The notes: generated by a model not told the origin, from the sequence alone. Positions 8,312 through 17,440 are shown, counted from the first letter of the stretch. The stretch: DNA of 64,000 bases from Lentilactobacillus diolivorans DSM 14421 (GCF_001434255.1 NZ_AZEY01000023.1:52267-116266); one strand, 5' to 3'. A program made the numbers and translations.

Positions 8312-10969
8312 ATGCAATATATTTACACATTCAAAGAAGGCAATAAAGACATGCGACGCTTATTAGGAGGAAAAGGGGCTAATTTAGCGCAAATGACTAA
8401 TTTAGGTCTCCCTGTTCCGAGCGGTTTTACAATTTCAACCGAGGCTTGCAATGCTTTTTATAAGAATCATAATCAGTTGAATAATGAAACTTTAGCCCAA
8501 TTAAAAACGGCTTTGGATCAGTTAAGCCAAAATGTTGGTAAAAGCTTCAATAGCCTAAGTAAGCCATTACTGGTATCGGTTCGCTCAGGGGCTGCAATTT
8601 CAATGCCAGGGATGATGGATACAATTTTAAACATTGGTTTAAATGATCAGACAGTGGTCGCACTTGCCAAAATAACGGCTAATGAACGGTTTGCGTATGA
8701 CAGTTATCGCCGTTTATTGGCCATGTACGGCAATGTGGTTGAAGGCATTTCTGAAGCAACCTTTGATACTGTGATCGAAGATATGAAACATCAAAATCAT
8801 TATCAATCTGACTTGGATTTGACAACAAATGATTTAAAACAAATTGTAAGCGAATTCAAAAAAGTTTATATTAATAAGTTGCATCATGAATTCCCACAAA
8901 ATCCCACTGAGCAGTTATTAGCCGCCATTAACTCGGTTTTTGAATCATGGAATAATCACCGGGCAGAAGTTTATCGCCGTGAAAATAATATTCCCAGTGA
9001 TTTGGGCACAGCTGTTAATGTTCAAATGATGGTCTTTGGCAATGCAGGTAAAGATTCTGGCACCGGGGTTGCTTTTACCAGAGATCCAGCGACCGGTAAA
9101 AAGCATTTATTTGGTGAATATTTACTGAACGCTCAGGGAGAAGACGTGGTTGCTGGAATTCGAACCCCACAGCCGATTAGTACATTAAAAGAAGCAATGC
9201 CACACCTTTATGCACAATTTGAAGCAATTGCGGCTAAGCTTGAGTTCTATTACCGAGACATGCAAGACTTGGAATTTACGATTGAAAACGGGAAGCTGTA
9301 CATGCTACAAGCCAGAGATGGTAAGCGGACGCCAACCGCCGCTGTTAAGATTGCGGTGGACATGGTTTATGAAGATTTGATTTCTAAGCAAGAAGCGCTC
9401 ATGCGAATTAAGCCGGAATCTGTTCAATCAATCTTGTATCCCGAGTTTGATGAGAAGGATCTTGCTAATCATGACTTTGTTGCTAGTGGCTTACCAGCTT
9501 CTCCGGGTGCTGCAACTGGGCAAATCTATTTTACCGCCGAGGCGGCTAAGGCTGCCCATGATGAGAAGCAACAGACCGTTATCCTTGTTCGCCAGGATAC
9601 TTCTCCGGAGGATATTGAAGGAATGGTGGTTAGTGAAGGCATTGTCACTTCACGTGGCGGCATGACTTCTCATGCGGCTGTCGTTGCTCGTGGAATGGGA
9701 ACGCCAGCCATTGTTGGCGTTAACGAACTGCAAGTTGATTATCAAAAAAGAAGTGCAACGATTTCAGGCCATCAGCTACATGAAGGAGACTGGCTTTCAG
9801 TTGATGGCACTCAGGGTCATATTTATATTGGTCAGATTAAAACTGCTGATACGGTTGTTAATGAGAACCTCTCAACGTTGTTAGGATGGGCAAAACAGGA
9901 AAGCCATCTTGGGGTTTATGCTAACGCTGATACTCCGGCAGACTTCTCCCAAGCTCTGAGGTTTGGCGCCGATGGAATTGGATTGACCCGAACTGAGCAT
10001 ATGTTTTTTAAGCCGGAGCGACTGCTTGAGATGCGACGGCTAATCATCGCTGAAAATGCTGAAGCAAGGCAGTTGCCATTAAAGCGATTATTGAAAATGC
10101 AGCAGGGAGACTTTTATGAGCTATACAAATTATCAGCCGGCCGGTCGGTAACAATTCGATTGCTTGATCCGCCACTTCACGAATTTTTGCCGCATGATGA
10201 GAAAGAAATTCGCAAAGTGGCGAAACAACTGGATGTTACGCCAACGTATTTGGAGCAGCGGGTTGATTCTTTGAAAGAATTGAATCCGATGTTGGGTCAT
10301 CGCGGAGATCGATTAGCAGTAACTTTTCCAGACATTTATCAAATGCAGGTTGATGCCATTATTGGTGCTGCACTGCAATTGTTGGATGAGAATGTGATCA
10401 TTGAACCGCATATTATGATTCCATTAACGGCTTTGAAGTCTGAAATGAGCTGGGTTAAGGATCTGGTTGTGAACCGGATTGAACAACTTCTGGTGAATAA
10501 AAATGTTCGTCTTGAATACACGGTTGGAACAATGATGGAGATGCCACGGGCTTGTTTAACTGCCGATGAGATTGCGGAAGTTTCAGATTTCTTTAGTTTT
10601 GGTACCAATGACCTGACCCAATTAACATTTGGATATTCACGGGACGATGTTGGGTCATTTATGCCAGAGTATATTAAACAAGGCATTTTACCAGCTGATC
10701 CATTCCAAACTGTTGATGTTGATGGCGTTGGTCAGCTTATGAAGATGGCTGTCGAAAAGGGGAGATCCATTAAGCCACAATTACCAATTGGTGTTTGTGG
10801 TGAAATTGGTGGCGATCCTAAGTCAATTGAATTCTTTGAGCAAATTGATGTTTCGTACGTTTCGTGTTCACCGTTTCGAGTACCGATTGCCCGGCTGGCG
10901 GCCGCTCAAGCATCTCTGAGAAATAATCGGGTTGTTTCTCAAACAGTGAGTGTCAAATCAGTTAACTAA
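8312..10969 (+). CDS. ppdK: Pyruvate, phosphate dikinase
   Basis: Cytosolic enzyme interconverting pyruvate + ATP + Pi and PEP + AMP + PPi; 885 aa, the usual length. N-terminal ATP-grasp domain (GGKGANLAQM near residue 18; SVRSGAAISMPGMMDTILN near 90), central phosphohistidine domain with GGMTSHAAVVARGMGTPAI (His about 454), and C-terminal PEP/pyruvate TIM barrel with SFGTNDLTQLTFGYSRDD and GVCGEIGGDP (catalytic Cys about 829). All key residues are present, so it should be active. Divergent from a CcpN-like CBS regulator, which suggests repression under sugar-rich conditions; promoter at 8234. In a lactic acid bacterium it would supply PEP from pyruvate when growing on organic acids or pentoses (inference). 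Confidence 0.97.
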   Translation: MQYIYTFKEGNKDMRRLLGGKGANLAQMTNLGLPVPSGFTISTEACNAFYKNHNQLNNETLAQLKTALDQLSQNVGKSFNSLSKPLLVSVRSGAAISMPGMMDTILNIGLNDQTVVALAKITANERFAYDSYRRLLAMYGNVVEGISEATFDTVIEDMKHQNHYQSDLDLTTNDLKQIVSEFKKVYINKLHHEFPQNPTEQLLAAINSVFESWNNHRAEVYRRENNIPSDLGTAVNVQMMVFGNAGKDSGTGVAFTRDPATGKKHLFGEYLLNAQGEDVVAGIRTPQPISTLKEAMPHLYAQFEAIAAKLEFYYRDMQDLEFTIENGKLYMLQARDGKRTPTAAVKIAVDMVYEDLISKQEALMRIKPESVQSILYPEFDEKDLANHDFVASGLPASPGAATGQIYFTAEAAKAAHDEKQQTVILVRQDTSPEDIEGMVVSEGIVTSRGGMTSHAAVVARGMGTPAIVGVNELQVDYQKRSATISGHQLHEGDWLSVDGTQGHIYIGQIKTADTVVNENLSTLLGWAKQESHLGVYANADTPADFSQALRFGADGIGLTRTEHMFFKPERLLEMRRLIIAENAEARQLPLKRLLKMQQGDFYELYKLSAGRSVTIRLLDPPLHEFLPHDEKEIRKVAKQLDVTPTYLEQRVDSLKELNPMLGHRGDRLAVTFPDIYQMQVDAIIGAALQLLDENVIIEPHIMIPLTALKSEMSWVKDLVVNRIEQLLVNKNVRLEYTVGTMMEMPRACLTADEIAEVSDFFSFGTNDLTQLTFGYSRDDVGSFMPEYIKQGILPADPFQTVDVDGVGQLMKMAVEKGRSIKPQLPIGVCGEIGGDPKSIEFFEQIDVSYVSCSPFRVPIARLAAAQASLRNNRVVSQTVSVKSVN

Positions 10970-11006
10970 TCTGATGATAGTGGTTGTCCTTTAAAGAGGA
11001 TGATGA

Positions 11007-11099
11007 ATGATACGTGCAATCAAATATACGGTTACCTTAAATGGTGGACTGGTTTTTGGTTTAAAGACGGTTCGCAAAAATAACCAGTTCAAGTATTAA
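11007..11099 (+). CDS. Possible small protein, 30 aa
   Basis: ATG preceded by AAAGAGG with about 7-nt spacing, encoding 30 residues beginning MIRAIKYTV and ending NNQFKY. It lies between ppdK and a decayed DUF5776 gene, so it could equally be debris. No recognisable family. Confidence 0.25.
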   Translation: MIRAIKYTVTLNGGLVFGLKTVRKNNQFKY

Positions 11100-11188
11100 A
11101 TGTCATCCTCAGAATTTATTGGACGTAGATGTCGGCTGTGGTGTAATTGGTTTCTACGCTGAGGTAACAATATGGTAGAGACAAAATA

Positions 11189-11434
11189 AGATATCAGGTT
11201 CGCGATGTCAATCATGGTTGCAAGACAACTGGCAAGACCGGTTACATTACTGCCAGCCGGAAGTATGTGGTACCGGTTTATTATGCTAGTGTTCCAAAAC
11301 CGAAGAAGATTACGATTATTTCTCGTAAGGGTGTGAATACTTACAAGTCAGCTAGTTTAACTGGCAAAGCTAAGCACTATAAGAAGGGCGCTCGGTTGAC
11401 CGTTAAGAAGTTGGTTATTGTTGGTAATTATTAG
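11189..11434 (+). pseudogene. DUF5776 surface-gene fossil with internal deletion
   Basis: Only the 3' part of a DUF5776 gene remains: the frame reads RYQVRDVNHG...ASRKYVVPVYYASVP...LTVKKLVIVGNY, clearly homologous to the ends of the genes at 1, 2069 and 5151. There is no start codon, signal peptide or linker, and a stop lies 24 nt upstream in frame. Compared with the intact copies, 23 codons are missing between KKLV and the terminal GNY; the flanks in intact genes are near-identical AAGAAGTTGGTTA and AAGAAGTTAGTTA, so the deletion matches recombination between short direct repeats. The family terminator still follows at 11465. Confidence 0.85.
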
Positions 11435-11748
11435 AGCTTTCGTGGGTTGCGTGTGAATAAAAATAAAAGGATTCTGACAAAAATTTGTCGGAATCCTTTT
11501 TGTGTTAGGAACACGTAACCATTAACGGAGAGATAAATATTTCATTTTGTTAATTTTTCGTAGCACCTTATCCAGTTTATCCACGGTATCAATCCGCAAA
11601 TGAGGTTATTCTGCAATTGACCATTTGTTATAAAAGCCATTGTTTTTGCCATACATCCTAATTGTAGTTTGGTCGGTGGCTTTGGTACTTTAAGAATTTT
11701 TTGTTTTCGATAGGTCACACAATTCATTAAAATTCAGCATAAACAATT
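11435..11748. other. Intergenic remnant region
   Basis: After the terminator at 11465 no convincing gene is seen. On the minus strand a short open stretch near 11505-11600 reads like a protein C-terminus (IDTVDKLDKVLRKIN) without start or upstream frame; possibly gene debris, not assignable. Confidence 0.35.
11465..11502 (+). terminator. Rho-independent terminator
   Basis: AAAAGGATTCTGACAAA pairs with TTTGTCGGAATCCTTTT, T-rich tail. Third copy of the DUF5776-associated terminator. Confidence 0.85.
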
Positions 11749-12738
11749 TTACCCATTAAGAATCGACAACTCAGTGGCATATTCATATGAAATTAATTGC
11801 CCAGTCTCATTTTCCAACCATGCTTTTTCTTCATGTGAAATTTCGGAAACGGATTTAGTTGACAAATTACCGAATTTCTCAGCAACAGCGTTTAAAGTAG
11901 CCAGCTCATCCTCGTTAAAAAGGGAATGATCAGTATCTTTATTGGCTTGGTAATAATTCCATTGATACTGCTGAAAACTGGTTACGTCTTCATCAATTAA
12001 ATTGGCGCTTTCCATGGAAGCATACAATAAACTGTACTGATTAGGAACTGGACCATGCGGTAATTTAGCATACGAAGCACCGCTTATAGAGACAGTATGA
12101 TCGTTAAAGTATTTAAAATCCGAATAAAACATTAATTTGTTTAGCTTAGTTTTAGTTAACTTCGGTACCTTGTTCACAAAGAAAAGAACCATGCTGGTAA
12201 ATTTTTTTAAATCAAACTTGCTAAAGCCTGAATACTCAGTAAAATTTGTATCAGCAAAATATTCGTTAATCCCCTTGTCAATAAGGTCTGAAGCCTTATT
12301 TGGGTTTGATTTCCTGATGCTTTGTTCGAAGGCTTTTCTGCCTCGTTCAGTCATCTTGCTTTTAGTGTTTTCATACAAACGATTAACGAAACTTGAATCA
12401 TCCGACTCTAGGCTTTTTAGGAATTGATCGTTAGCCGTTGATGGCAATGCGCCCGTTTCATAAGTTGCAATGGTCGTTGGACTCCATGCTAGAAGGGATG
12501 CAAAGTCCCGCTGATTAAGACCAAATTTATGTCTCAAAGCTTTAATCCGGCTGGGACTAATCACGTTATGATTGGCACGGTAAACATCTAAAGCCTGATT
12601 TACAGCCCGATTGTCCAGTTCTTCATCAAAAACTTGTTCATTGGTTTTGCTATTAAATCGTGTTGGGGCATTAACTATAATCTTTTCACCCCGAATTGTA
12701 TAAATTTCATCAATTGACTTTACATAAGTTGTTTCCAT
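11749..12738 (-). CDS. Antitoxin: MqsA-type HTH fused to Panacea (DUF4065) domain
   Basis: 329-aa cytoplasmic DNA-binding antitoxin of a type II system. Residues about 45-100 hold an XRE/MqsA-like helix-turn-helix (SRIKALRHKFGLNQRDFASLL, then WSPTTIATYETG); the C-terminal half is a DUF4065/Panacea domain (NKLMFYSDFKYFNDHTVSISG, LPHGPVPNQY), a module known to neutralise many unrelated toxins. ATG at 12738 is preferred over the in-frame ATG at 12747 because AGGGGAG sits immediately before the latter and 8 nt before the former. It lies 18 nt downstream of the toxin gene on the same strand. The HTH presumably binds the 28-bp palindrome at 13113 to autoregulate the pair. Confidence 0.82.
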   Translation of the reverse strand: METTYVKSIDEIYTIRGEKIIVNAPTRFNSKTNEQVFDEELDNRAVNQALDVYRANHNVISPSRIKALRHKFGLNQRDFASLLAWSPTTIATYETGALPSTANDQFLKSLESDDSSFVNRLYENTKSKMTERGRKAFEQSIRKSNPNKASDLIDKGINEYFADTNFTEYSGFSKFDLKKFTSMVLFFVNKVPKLTKTKLNKLMFYSDFKYFNDHTVSISGASYAKLPHGPVPNQYSLLYASMESANLIDEDVTSFQQYQWNYYQANKDTDHSLFNEDELATLNAVAEKFGNLSTKSVSEISHEEKAWLENETGQLISYEYATELSILNG

Positions 12739-12756
12739 AAAAATCATCTCCCCTGC

Positions 12757-13080
12757 TTAGTCATATAACGACTCATGGAAAGAAAGAACTTTCGCGTGAC
12801 CGTTGATTAATTTTAATTTTATGTACAACTTGCGTTCAATAACGCCATTTTTTAAAAACACCCAAACATATTCACCCGAACCATTGCGGTCAGCTTCCGG
12901 TCCCCGCACATAATCCTTTGGTGTTAGCCCCAGCAAAACAATTTTAATGGCTTTTGCGGGCATTTCGGTCATCTGTGCGTAATCTGCTCGGCGTTCAACG
13001 ATTTCCCAATCACCATGCGACAAAGCTTTTTTGAAATCAATTAAGAAGCGGGTGATGGTTTGAGTACTTGCTTTTACCAT
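12757..13080 (-). CDS. MqsR-family toxin (putative mRNA interferase)
   Basis: 107 aa, similar in layout to E. coli MqsR, a RelE-fold ribosome-independent RNase: an N-terminal helix (TRFLIDFKKALSHGDWEIVER), a central LLGLTPKDYVRGPEAD segment corresponding to the GLSESDFYKS region, and C-terminal strands KLYIKLKL...AKVLSFHESLYD corresponding to QVYLKITV...LIVSFKE. Likely cleaves mRNA and is neutralised by the following gene. Toxin-first order, 18 nt spacing, shared promoter. Good Shine-Dalgarno GGAGG 6 nt before the ATG. The assignment is by reading motifs; the catalytic residues were not verified. Confidence 0.72.
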   Translation of the reverse strand: MVKASTQTITRFLIDFKKALSHGDWEIVERRADYAQMTEMPAKAIKIVLLGLTPKDYVRGPEADRNGSGEYVWVFLKNGVIERKLYIKLKLINGHAKVLSFHESLYD

Positions 13081-13096
13081 TCGATTCCTCCGGCTA

Positions 13097-13125
13097 TTTA
13101 TATATATAGAATATCATTGCTACAA
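13097..13125 (-). promoter_or_regulatory. Promoter of toxin-antitoxin operon
   Basis: Minus strand TTGTAG (13125-13120), 17-nt spacer, TATAAA (13102-13097). The -35 box lies inside one arm of the palindrome at 13113-13140, as expected for autorepression. Confidence 0.7.
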
Positions 13126-13140
13126 AATTGTAGCAATGAT
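13113..13140. promoter_or_regulatory. 28-bp perfect palindromic operator
   Basis: ATCATTGCTACAA (13113-13125), AA, TTGTAGCAATGAT (13128-13140): a perfect 13-bp inverted repeat overlapping the -35 of the toxin-antitoxin promoter. Best explained as the antitoxin HTH binding site. Confidence 0.75.
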
Positions 13141-13376
13141 TTTGGCCTTAATATTGAATTAATTTCCATTAGTGATAGTAATTTATTAATCATTGGACTG
13201 AAAAATTGGGGGGGTAGCCGTTACAGGGCGGATGATCACACGCAACGTAATGATCAGGACTTTTGCGGCTTTGAAAATTACTAATTTTTTTCGAATAAGA
13301 ACGATCATCCTTCAATCGTTATACTATACTTGAATCGTAATTAAAGAATCAATTGGAGAAAGTAAGGGATAATACT

Positions 13377-13730
13377 GTGAAAAAACATTTAATATTACTG
13401 ACAACGTTGGCGTTGGGGCTGCTGTTCTTTGCAATGCCCATTGGGACAAATGCTGCGTATTTGAATGGAAACGGCTATGCCCGTGAGGCGACTCATTTAG
13501 TTCGGGCAAGAAAGACAGTCCGGGTTTACCGGGTAACAACCGGAAACAGTGAAGCCAGCAATCGATTTCATTTTGCCGGCTATTTGCATAAAGGATCAAA
13601 AGTCTTTGCTTCGGGATATTTGATGAGTACCGGGGGTGGCCGGGTGATTAAATCCAAGTACCGCTATTATCATAATTACCGAACATTCTTTTTCGTCTTT
13701 GGCAATCATTGGTTGACTTCAGTTCGGTAA
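13377..13730 (+). CDS. Small secreted basic protein, unknown
   Basis: 117 aa with a clear signal peptide (KKHLILLTTLALGLLFFAMP, cleavage near TNAA). The mature part is basic and Tyr/Arg-rich (ARKTVRVYRVTT, KSKYRYYHNYRTFFF), resembling single-module wall-associated lactobacillus proteins, but I do not recognise a family. GTG at 13377 is chosen because AAGGGA lies 7 nt upstream; an in-frame TTG at 13353 has no Shine-Dalgarno. Upstream, AACGAT...ATCGTT forms a short inverted repeat and TATACT a possible -10. Single-gene unit with its own terminator. Confidence 0.65.
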   Translation: MKKHLILLTTLALGLLFFAMPIGTNAAYLNGNGYAREATHLVRARKTVRVYRVTTGNSEASNRFHFAGYLHKGSKVFASGYLMSTGGGRVIKSKYRYYHNYRTFFFVFGNHWLTSVR

Positions 13731-13770
13731 ACCGGATATGAACCATTACAAGAGAATATTGATATTTGAA

Positions 13771-13808
13771 GACCAAGGAGATTGCGTCAATCAATTTCTT
13801 GGCCCTTT
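13771..13808 (+). terminator. Rho-independent terminator
   Basis: CCAAGGAGATTG pairs with CAATTTCTTGG, followed by CCCTTTTT. Confidence 0.65.
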
Positions 13809-14012
13809 TTATTGCTCATTAAGTGGATTCACTGTGAGAATAGTAAAAAGTGAAAACGCCATCATAGTTAGTTTAAAAGGAGATATAAAACTGTTACACT
13901 AAATGTAAAGGGGTTAACTTTTATTAATCAACTTTATTTATAATTAGCATTAATGATTACAATTGTTGAATGTGGTTTCAAAGTTGTAATTATTTTTTGG
14001 GGGGCTATGATA

Positions 14013-16358
14013 GTGCATATGGTAAATTGTCAAATTACTAAAAGTTACAAATGGTTATTTGTTTGTGTTGGCGTATTAGCAATTAGTGGCGGGATGGCTG
14101 TACCATCAGTGAATGTTAGTGCCAGTCAAGTTGACAATCCCGTTGTCAGGTCGACCAAGGCCAGTCCTGACGATGAAGCAACTTTTGATTGGGGAAGCAG
14201 TACATGTACCGTCTCTGGTGATACGTTAACGATTGGCCCTGGAACGTTGACACCTGCTGATCCAGCGAAGGGGGGACAGTCACCGATCGCTGATCATCCT
14301 GAGGCTTATAATGTTACCAAGATTATTGTTGAAAAGGGTGCTCAATTACCACAAGATTCTTCCTTCCTTTTTGCAACCTTGATTAACATTAAATCGATCG
14401 AGTTTCAGAACATTGATACAGCAACTGTAACGAACATGGCTAATCTCTTTTCGAACGATACCAACTTAAATGAAATCAAGGGATTAAATCATCTTAATAC
14501 TGAAAATGTCACAACAATGGCTAATATGTTTGATTCTGATAGTGGTCTAACGGCACTTGATCTTGGTAATTTTAATACTGCAAAGGTCAAAGATATGTCG
14601 GGCATGTTTACCTATAATTCTGGACTCAAGACGTTGGATGTTTCTAAATTTGATACTGAAAATGTTACGAATATGAAAGACATGTTTGTTGGAACTCAAT
14701 CGCTCACAGGGCTGGACGTTTCTAACTTTAATACCAAGAATGTCACAAATATGGGTGGCATGTTTATGGCAATGAAGAATCTGGAAAGTTCAAAATTTAA
14801 AGGTTATGAAAATTTTGATACATCTAAAGTTACCAATCTGAATTCGATGTTCAGTAATAGTATTAAGCTGACAAAGATAGATTTATCAAAGTACGATACA
14901 AGCCAAGTCACAACTATGTATGGGTTATTCTTTATGCCAGGTTATGACGGTGCGTTACAGAAGATTGACCTTTCCGGAAATTTTAATACCAAGAATGTGA
15001 CGAACTTTGATGGGATGCTCCAGGGCCTGCCGAATTTATGGGAATTGAAGCTAAGTCCGAACACACTGCTTCATCCGGATGTTTATTTAACAGATCCGAC
15101 TGGAACCAGCAGTAATCCTAAACCATTTTATGATGTTGACACTCCAGGCTTTACATTTCAAAATACTGGTCAGAATTGGCGGGGAATTGGTAATGGCGGT
15201 GTCCATCATCCAACCGGCAACAAATATCAAGCAGCCGACTTGGTTAATTTGTATACAATGGCGAATCCTAGCAAACCAACGACCGATAAGACATATGTTT
15301 GGGAGCAAAACGGCATTGAAGCTGGTAAGATAACAGTTAAGTACGTTGATCAGAATGGTCAGCAAATTCATGATCCGCAAACTGTAACTGGTTTTGTTGA
15401 TGATGTTTTTGACGTGAATAATCCAACGTACAAATTAAGTATTAATGGGTATACGCTGGATGAAACCAAATTACCTAAAAACATAATTTTTGGTAGAGAC
15501 GTTCAAGTCGTTACGTTTGTCTATACTGAAAATAGTGGGTCTGGTTCCACTGGTAGCTCAGGTTCAACGATAGGAACTACCACACCTGCAACGCCAATTG
15601 GACCAAGTACGCCAGTGAGGCCTGAAACGCCATCAACCGAACCTGACAAGCCAACAACACCAACTTATGTGGCGACTAAAGGAACAGTTATTTACGCAAT
15701 CAAAAAGATTGGTTTATACAAGTCAACCGGTTTTTCAACGGCTAATCGACTCACATGGTATGCCAAGAAACCGCGGATTGACCGGCCAATGTTTGTTGTC
15801 ACTGGTTATAAGCGATCAGCGGACGGCGTTTTAAGATATCAGGTTCGTGATGTTAATCATTTGGCCAAGGCTGCTGGTAAGACCGGATACGTTACTGCAA
15901 GTCAGAAGTATGTAAAGCCGGTTTACTATGCAAACAAGTATTCAACAATCACGGTCATTAATCCGCGTGGCGTTAATGCATACCGCAATGCCAATTTGAC
16001 AAATAAAGTTAAAAATTATCGTCAAGGAATTGTTTTGCGAGTTAAGCGAATTGTTAAACATAACTTGACGACTCGATATGTGTTAGCAAATGGCAACTAT
16101 GTTACCGCTAATCGTAAATTGGTTAATATGGGCCGTCATCAGCAAGTGAAGTCGGTTAAGACGAAGCGGTCAATTAATCGTTATCGAAATGTTAATTTGA
16201 CGAAGAAAAGCCGGGCAATTGCCAAAAATAAGATCCTCAAAGTTTATGGGTATGATTATTCGAACGCAAACAATCATACAAAACGTGGTGTGTTGCGTTA
16301 CCGGGTTGCCGGTGGTTTCATTACGGCTAATCCTAAATATGTTCATGTTTATAAATAA
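14013..16358 (+). CDS. BspA-like (DUF285) adhesin with MucBP and DUF5776
   Basis: Secreted surface protein of about 781 aa. Signal peptide ends near VSASQ. Residues about 110-310 are BspA-type DUF285 repeats with the recurring pattern DTENVTNM..MF followed by L..LD.S.F. One MucBP domain (AGKITVKYVDQNGQQI to VVTFVYTEN, about 455-525) is followed by a Pro/Thr linker (PATPIGPSTP) and three DUF5776 modules ending at the C-terminus. No LPxTG. GTG at 14013 lies 8 nt after GGGGGG; ATG at 14007 is too close and ATG at 14019 is the alternative; the frame is open back to 13953 but without a Shine-Dalgarno. DUF285 and MucBP proteins usually mediate adhesion to host or matrix glycoproteins (family knowledge). 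Confidence 0.88.
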   Translation: MHMVNCQITKSYKWLFVCVGVLAISGGMAVPSVNVSASQVDNPVVRSTKASPDDEATFDWGSSTCTVSGDTLTIGPGTLTPADPAKGGQSPIADHPEAYNVTKIIVEKGAQLPQDSSFLFATLINIKSIEFQNIDTATVTNMANLFSNDTNLNEIKGLNHLNTENVTTMANMFDSDSGLTALDLGNFNTAKVKDMSGMFTYNSGLKTLDVSKFDTENVTNMKDMFVGTQSLTGLDVSNFNTKNVTNMGGMFMAMKNLESSKFKGYENFDTSKVTNLNSMFSNSIKLTKIDLSKYDTSQVTTMYGLFFMPGYDGALQKIDLSGNFNTKNVTNFDGMLQGLPNLWELKLSPNTLLHPDVYLTDPTGTSSNPKPFYDVDTPGFTFQNTGQNWRGIGNGGVHHPTGNKYQAADLVNLYTMANPSKPTTDKTYVWEQNGIEAGKITVKYVDQNGQQIHDPQTVTGFVDDVFDVNNPTYKLSINGYTLDETKLPKNIIFGRDVQVVTFVYTENSGSGSTGSSGSTIGTTTPATPIGPSTPVRPETPSTEPDKPTTPTYVATKGTVIYAIKKIGLYKSTGFSTANRLTWYAKKPRIDRPMFVVTGYKRSADGVLRYQVRDVNHLAKAAGKTGYVTASQKYVKPVYYANKYSTITVINPRGVNAYRNANLTNKVKNYRQGIVLRVKRIVKHNLTTRYVLANGNYVTANRKLVNMGRHQQVKSVKTKRSINRYRNVNLTKKSRAIAKNKILKVYGYDYSNANNHTKRGVLRYRVAGGFITANPKYVHVYK

Positions 16359-16369
16359 CTTTAACTTGA

Positions 16370-16404
16370 GAAGCTTGCCGATATGAAGTTGGCAGGCTTT
16401 TTAG
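16370..16404 (+). terminator. Rho-independent terminator
   Basis: AAGCTTGCC pairs with GGCAGGCTT (one G-T), followed by TTT. Confidence 0.7.
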
Positions 16405-16529
16405 TCTTGGTAAGTAGATAAAATGATGCCCAACACTAAAGCGATTAATAATTGTTAGGTAATGAAATCTTCTGAATAGCTTTCATTGATAGCGCCTGCT
16501 TTCCTGTATGTCGTGGATTTAATTAGCAA

Positions 16530-16625
16530 TCACACGAGGGACATGGCAGTATCCACCAGTGATTTTCCACGCCAGAGGGATAGCCAGCGGATCACTTTCT
16601 GAGATCGTTTTCGATTCATGGACAT
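16530..16625 (-). CDS. Possible small basic protein, 31 aa
   Basis: ATG preceded by GGGAGG at 4-nt spacing, or by a second ATG six bases further for better spacing. It begins 8 nt after the stop of the DsbA-like gene on the same strand, so it could be translated from the same Met T-box mRNA. Sequence starts MSMNRKRSQKVIRWLSLWRG; no family recognised. Confidence 0.35.
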   Translation of the reverse strand: MSMNRKRSQKVIRWLSLWRGKSLVDTAMSLV

Positions 16626-16633
16626 TGGCCTCC

Positions 16634-17137
16634 CTAGAAAAGCTGTGAGACAGGAATTAGGCCATCATCAAAGTAAGACCGGTTGTTGGTGATGATGGTT
16701 GGAACACTTGTGATATTGTTCTGATTAACTTCTACTAAGATTTGTTTAGCAACTTTATCCGCTAATTCATATGGTTGAACATTAAAAGTATCTTGTAAAT
16801 ATAACTCAACATTTTCAAGCGCTTGATTGCGTAGCTGTTCTTGATGTTGAAAGAGACGGGTTATAAAATCAAGGGCTTGATTGGGATGGCCATAATCGAC
16901 GTACTCATTGGCAACGTTGCCGTTAAGTAACGACGGTTTAGGCTTGTTCCAAAATTTTAAATGGAGTAGTAGCTGTCTGGTACCGACACTATTTAGTAAA
17001 ACCGATTTGTTTTCCAGAAACCATTTTTGGCTGTCGGGACATGCCAAATTTAAAATGGCGATTAGTTCATGATCCGCATCCGCTTCCCCAAAATTTAATG
17101 TAGATTGATCTGAAAAATTAAAGTTAAATTCGCTCAT
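16634..17137 (-). CDS. DsbA-like thioredoxin-fold protein with CxxS site
   Basis: 167-aa cytoplasmic protein (no signal peptide) that reads as a small DsbA/Thioredoxin_4 protein: a first strand ending in the redox-site position ILNLACPDSQKWF, a long helical insert, and the cis-Pro loop TSVPTIITN followed by RSYFDDG. The active site is C33-P-D-S36, so the second Cys of CxxC is replaced by Ser; such CxxS proteins tend to act by mixed disulfides, reduction of sulfenylated cysteines or isomerisation rather than oxidation (family knowledge). It is led by a T-box riboswitch with an apparent Met specifier, an uncommon partner for this fold, suggesting a role tied to methionine or sulfur status. Substrate unknown. 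Confidence 0.72.
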   Translation of the reverse strand: MSEFNFNFSDQSTLNFGEADADHELIAILNLACPDSQKWFLENKSVLLNSVGTRQLLLHLKFWNKPKPSLLNGNVANEYVDYGHPNQALDFITRLFQHQEQLRNQALENVELYLQDTFNVQPYELADKVAKQILVEVNQNNITSVPTIITNNRSYFDDGLIPVSQLF

Positions 17138-17164
17138 AACCGTCCCTCACTTTCATAGTTGTAA

Positions 17165-17440
17165 AACAAAAACCGTCCCCGCATATCAAATATGCAGGGA
17201 CGGTTTCCCGTGGTACCACCCAAGTTTATAGTTAGCGCACTAACTATCTCAAAGGCACAAAATATGCCTGGGGCTTTATCGGACCCTCACGTGTTACCAG
17301 CTTGCACTGGCAACAAAGCTCCGGACTCATCTTCAATCACATGTTCAGCCTGCTCTTTCACTAACAGCAGTCGCTTTGAATTTACTAATGTGGTTTACTC
17401 TTTCCATCAACACCATGTTGTATCATATTGTTTTAATCAT
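17165..17440 (-). ncRNA. T-box riboswitch, apparent Met specifier
   Basis: Minus-strand leader between promoter 17439-17467 and the DsbA-like gene. It contains the conserved T-box GGGTGGTACCACGG (about 17208-17221), a preceding antiterminator region, and a terminator hairpin AAACCGTCCC...GGGACGGTTTTT (about 17168-17205). The specifier loop reads GAA-G-ATG-A, with ATG at 17330-17328, the same GAA-N-NNN-purine context as in the divergent leader, so tRNA-Met is the likely effector. Reading GAT or GAG is less well supported. Regulation is by transcription attenuation. Confidence 0.8.

Noticed and set aside
11542..11727. 61-codon minus-strand frame
   Set aside because: No ribosome site, unusual composition for this genome; another minus frame in the same place looks more protein-like but is also broken.
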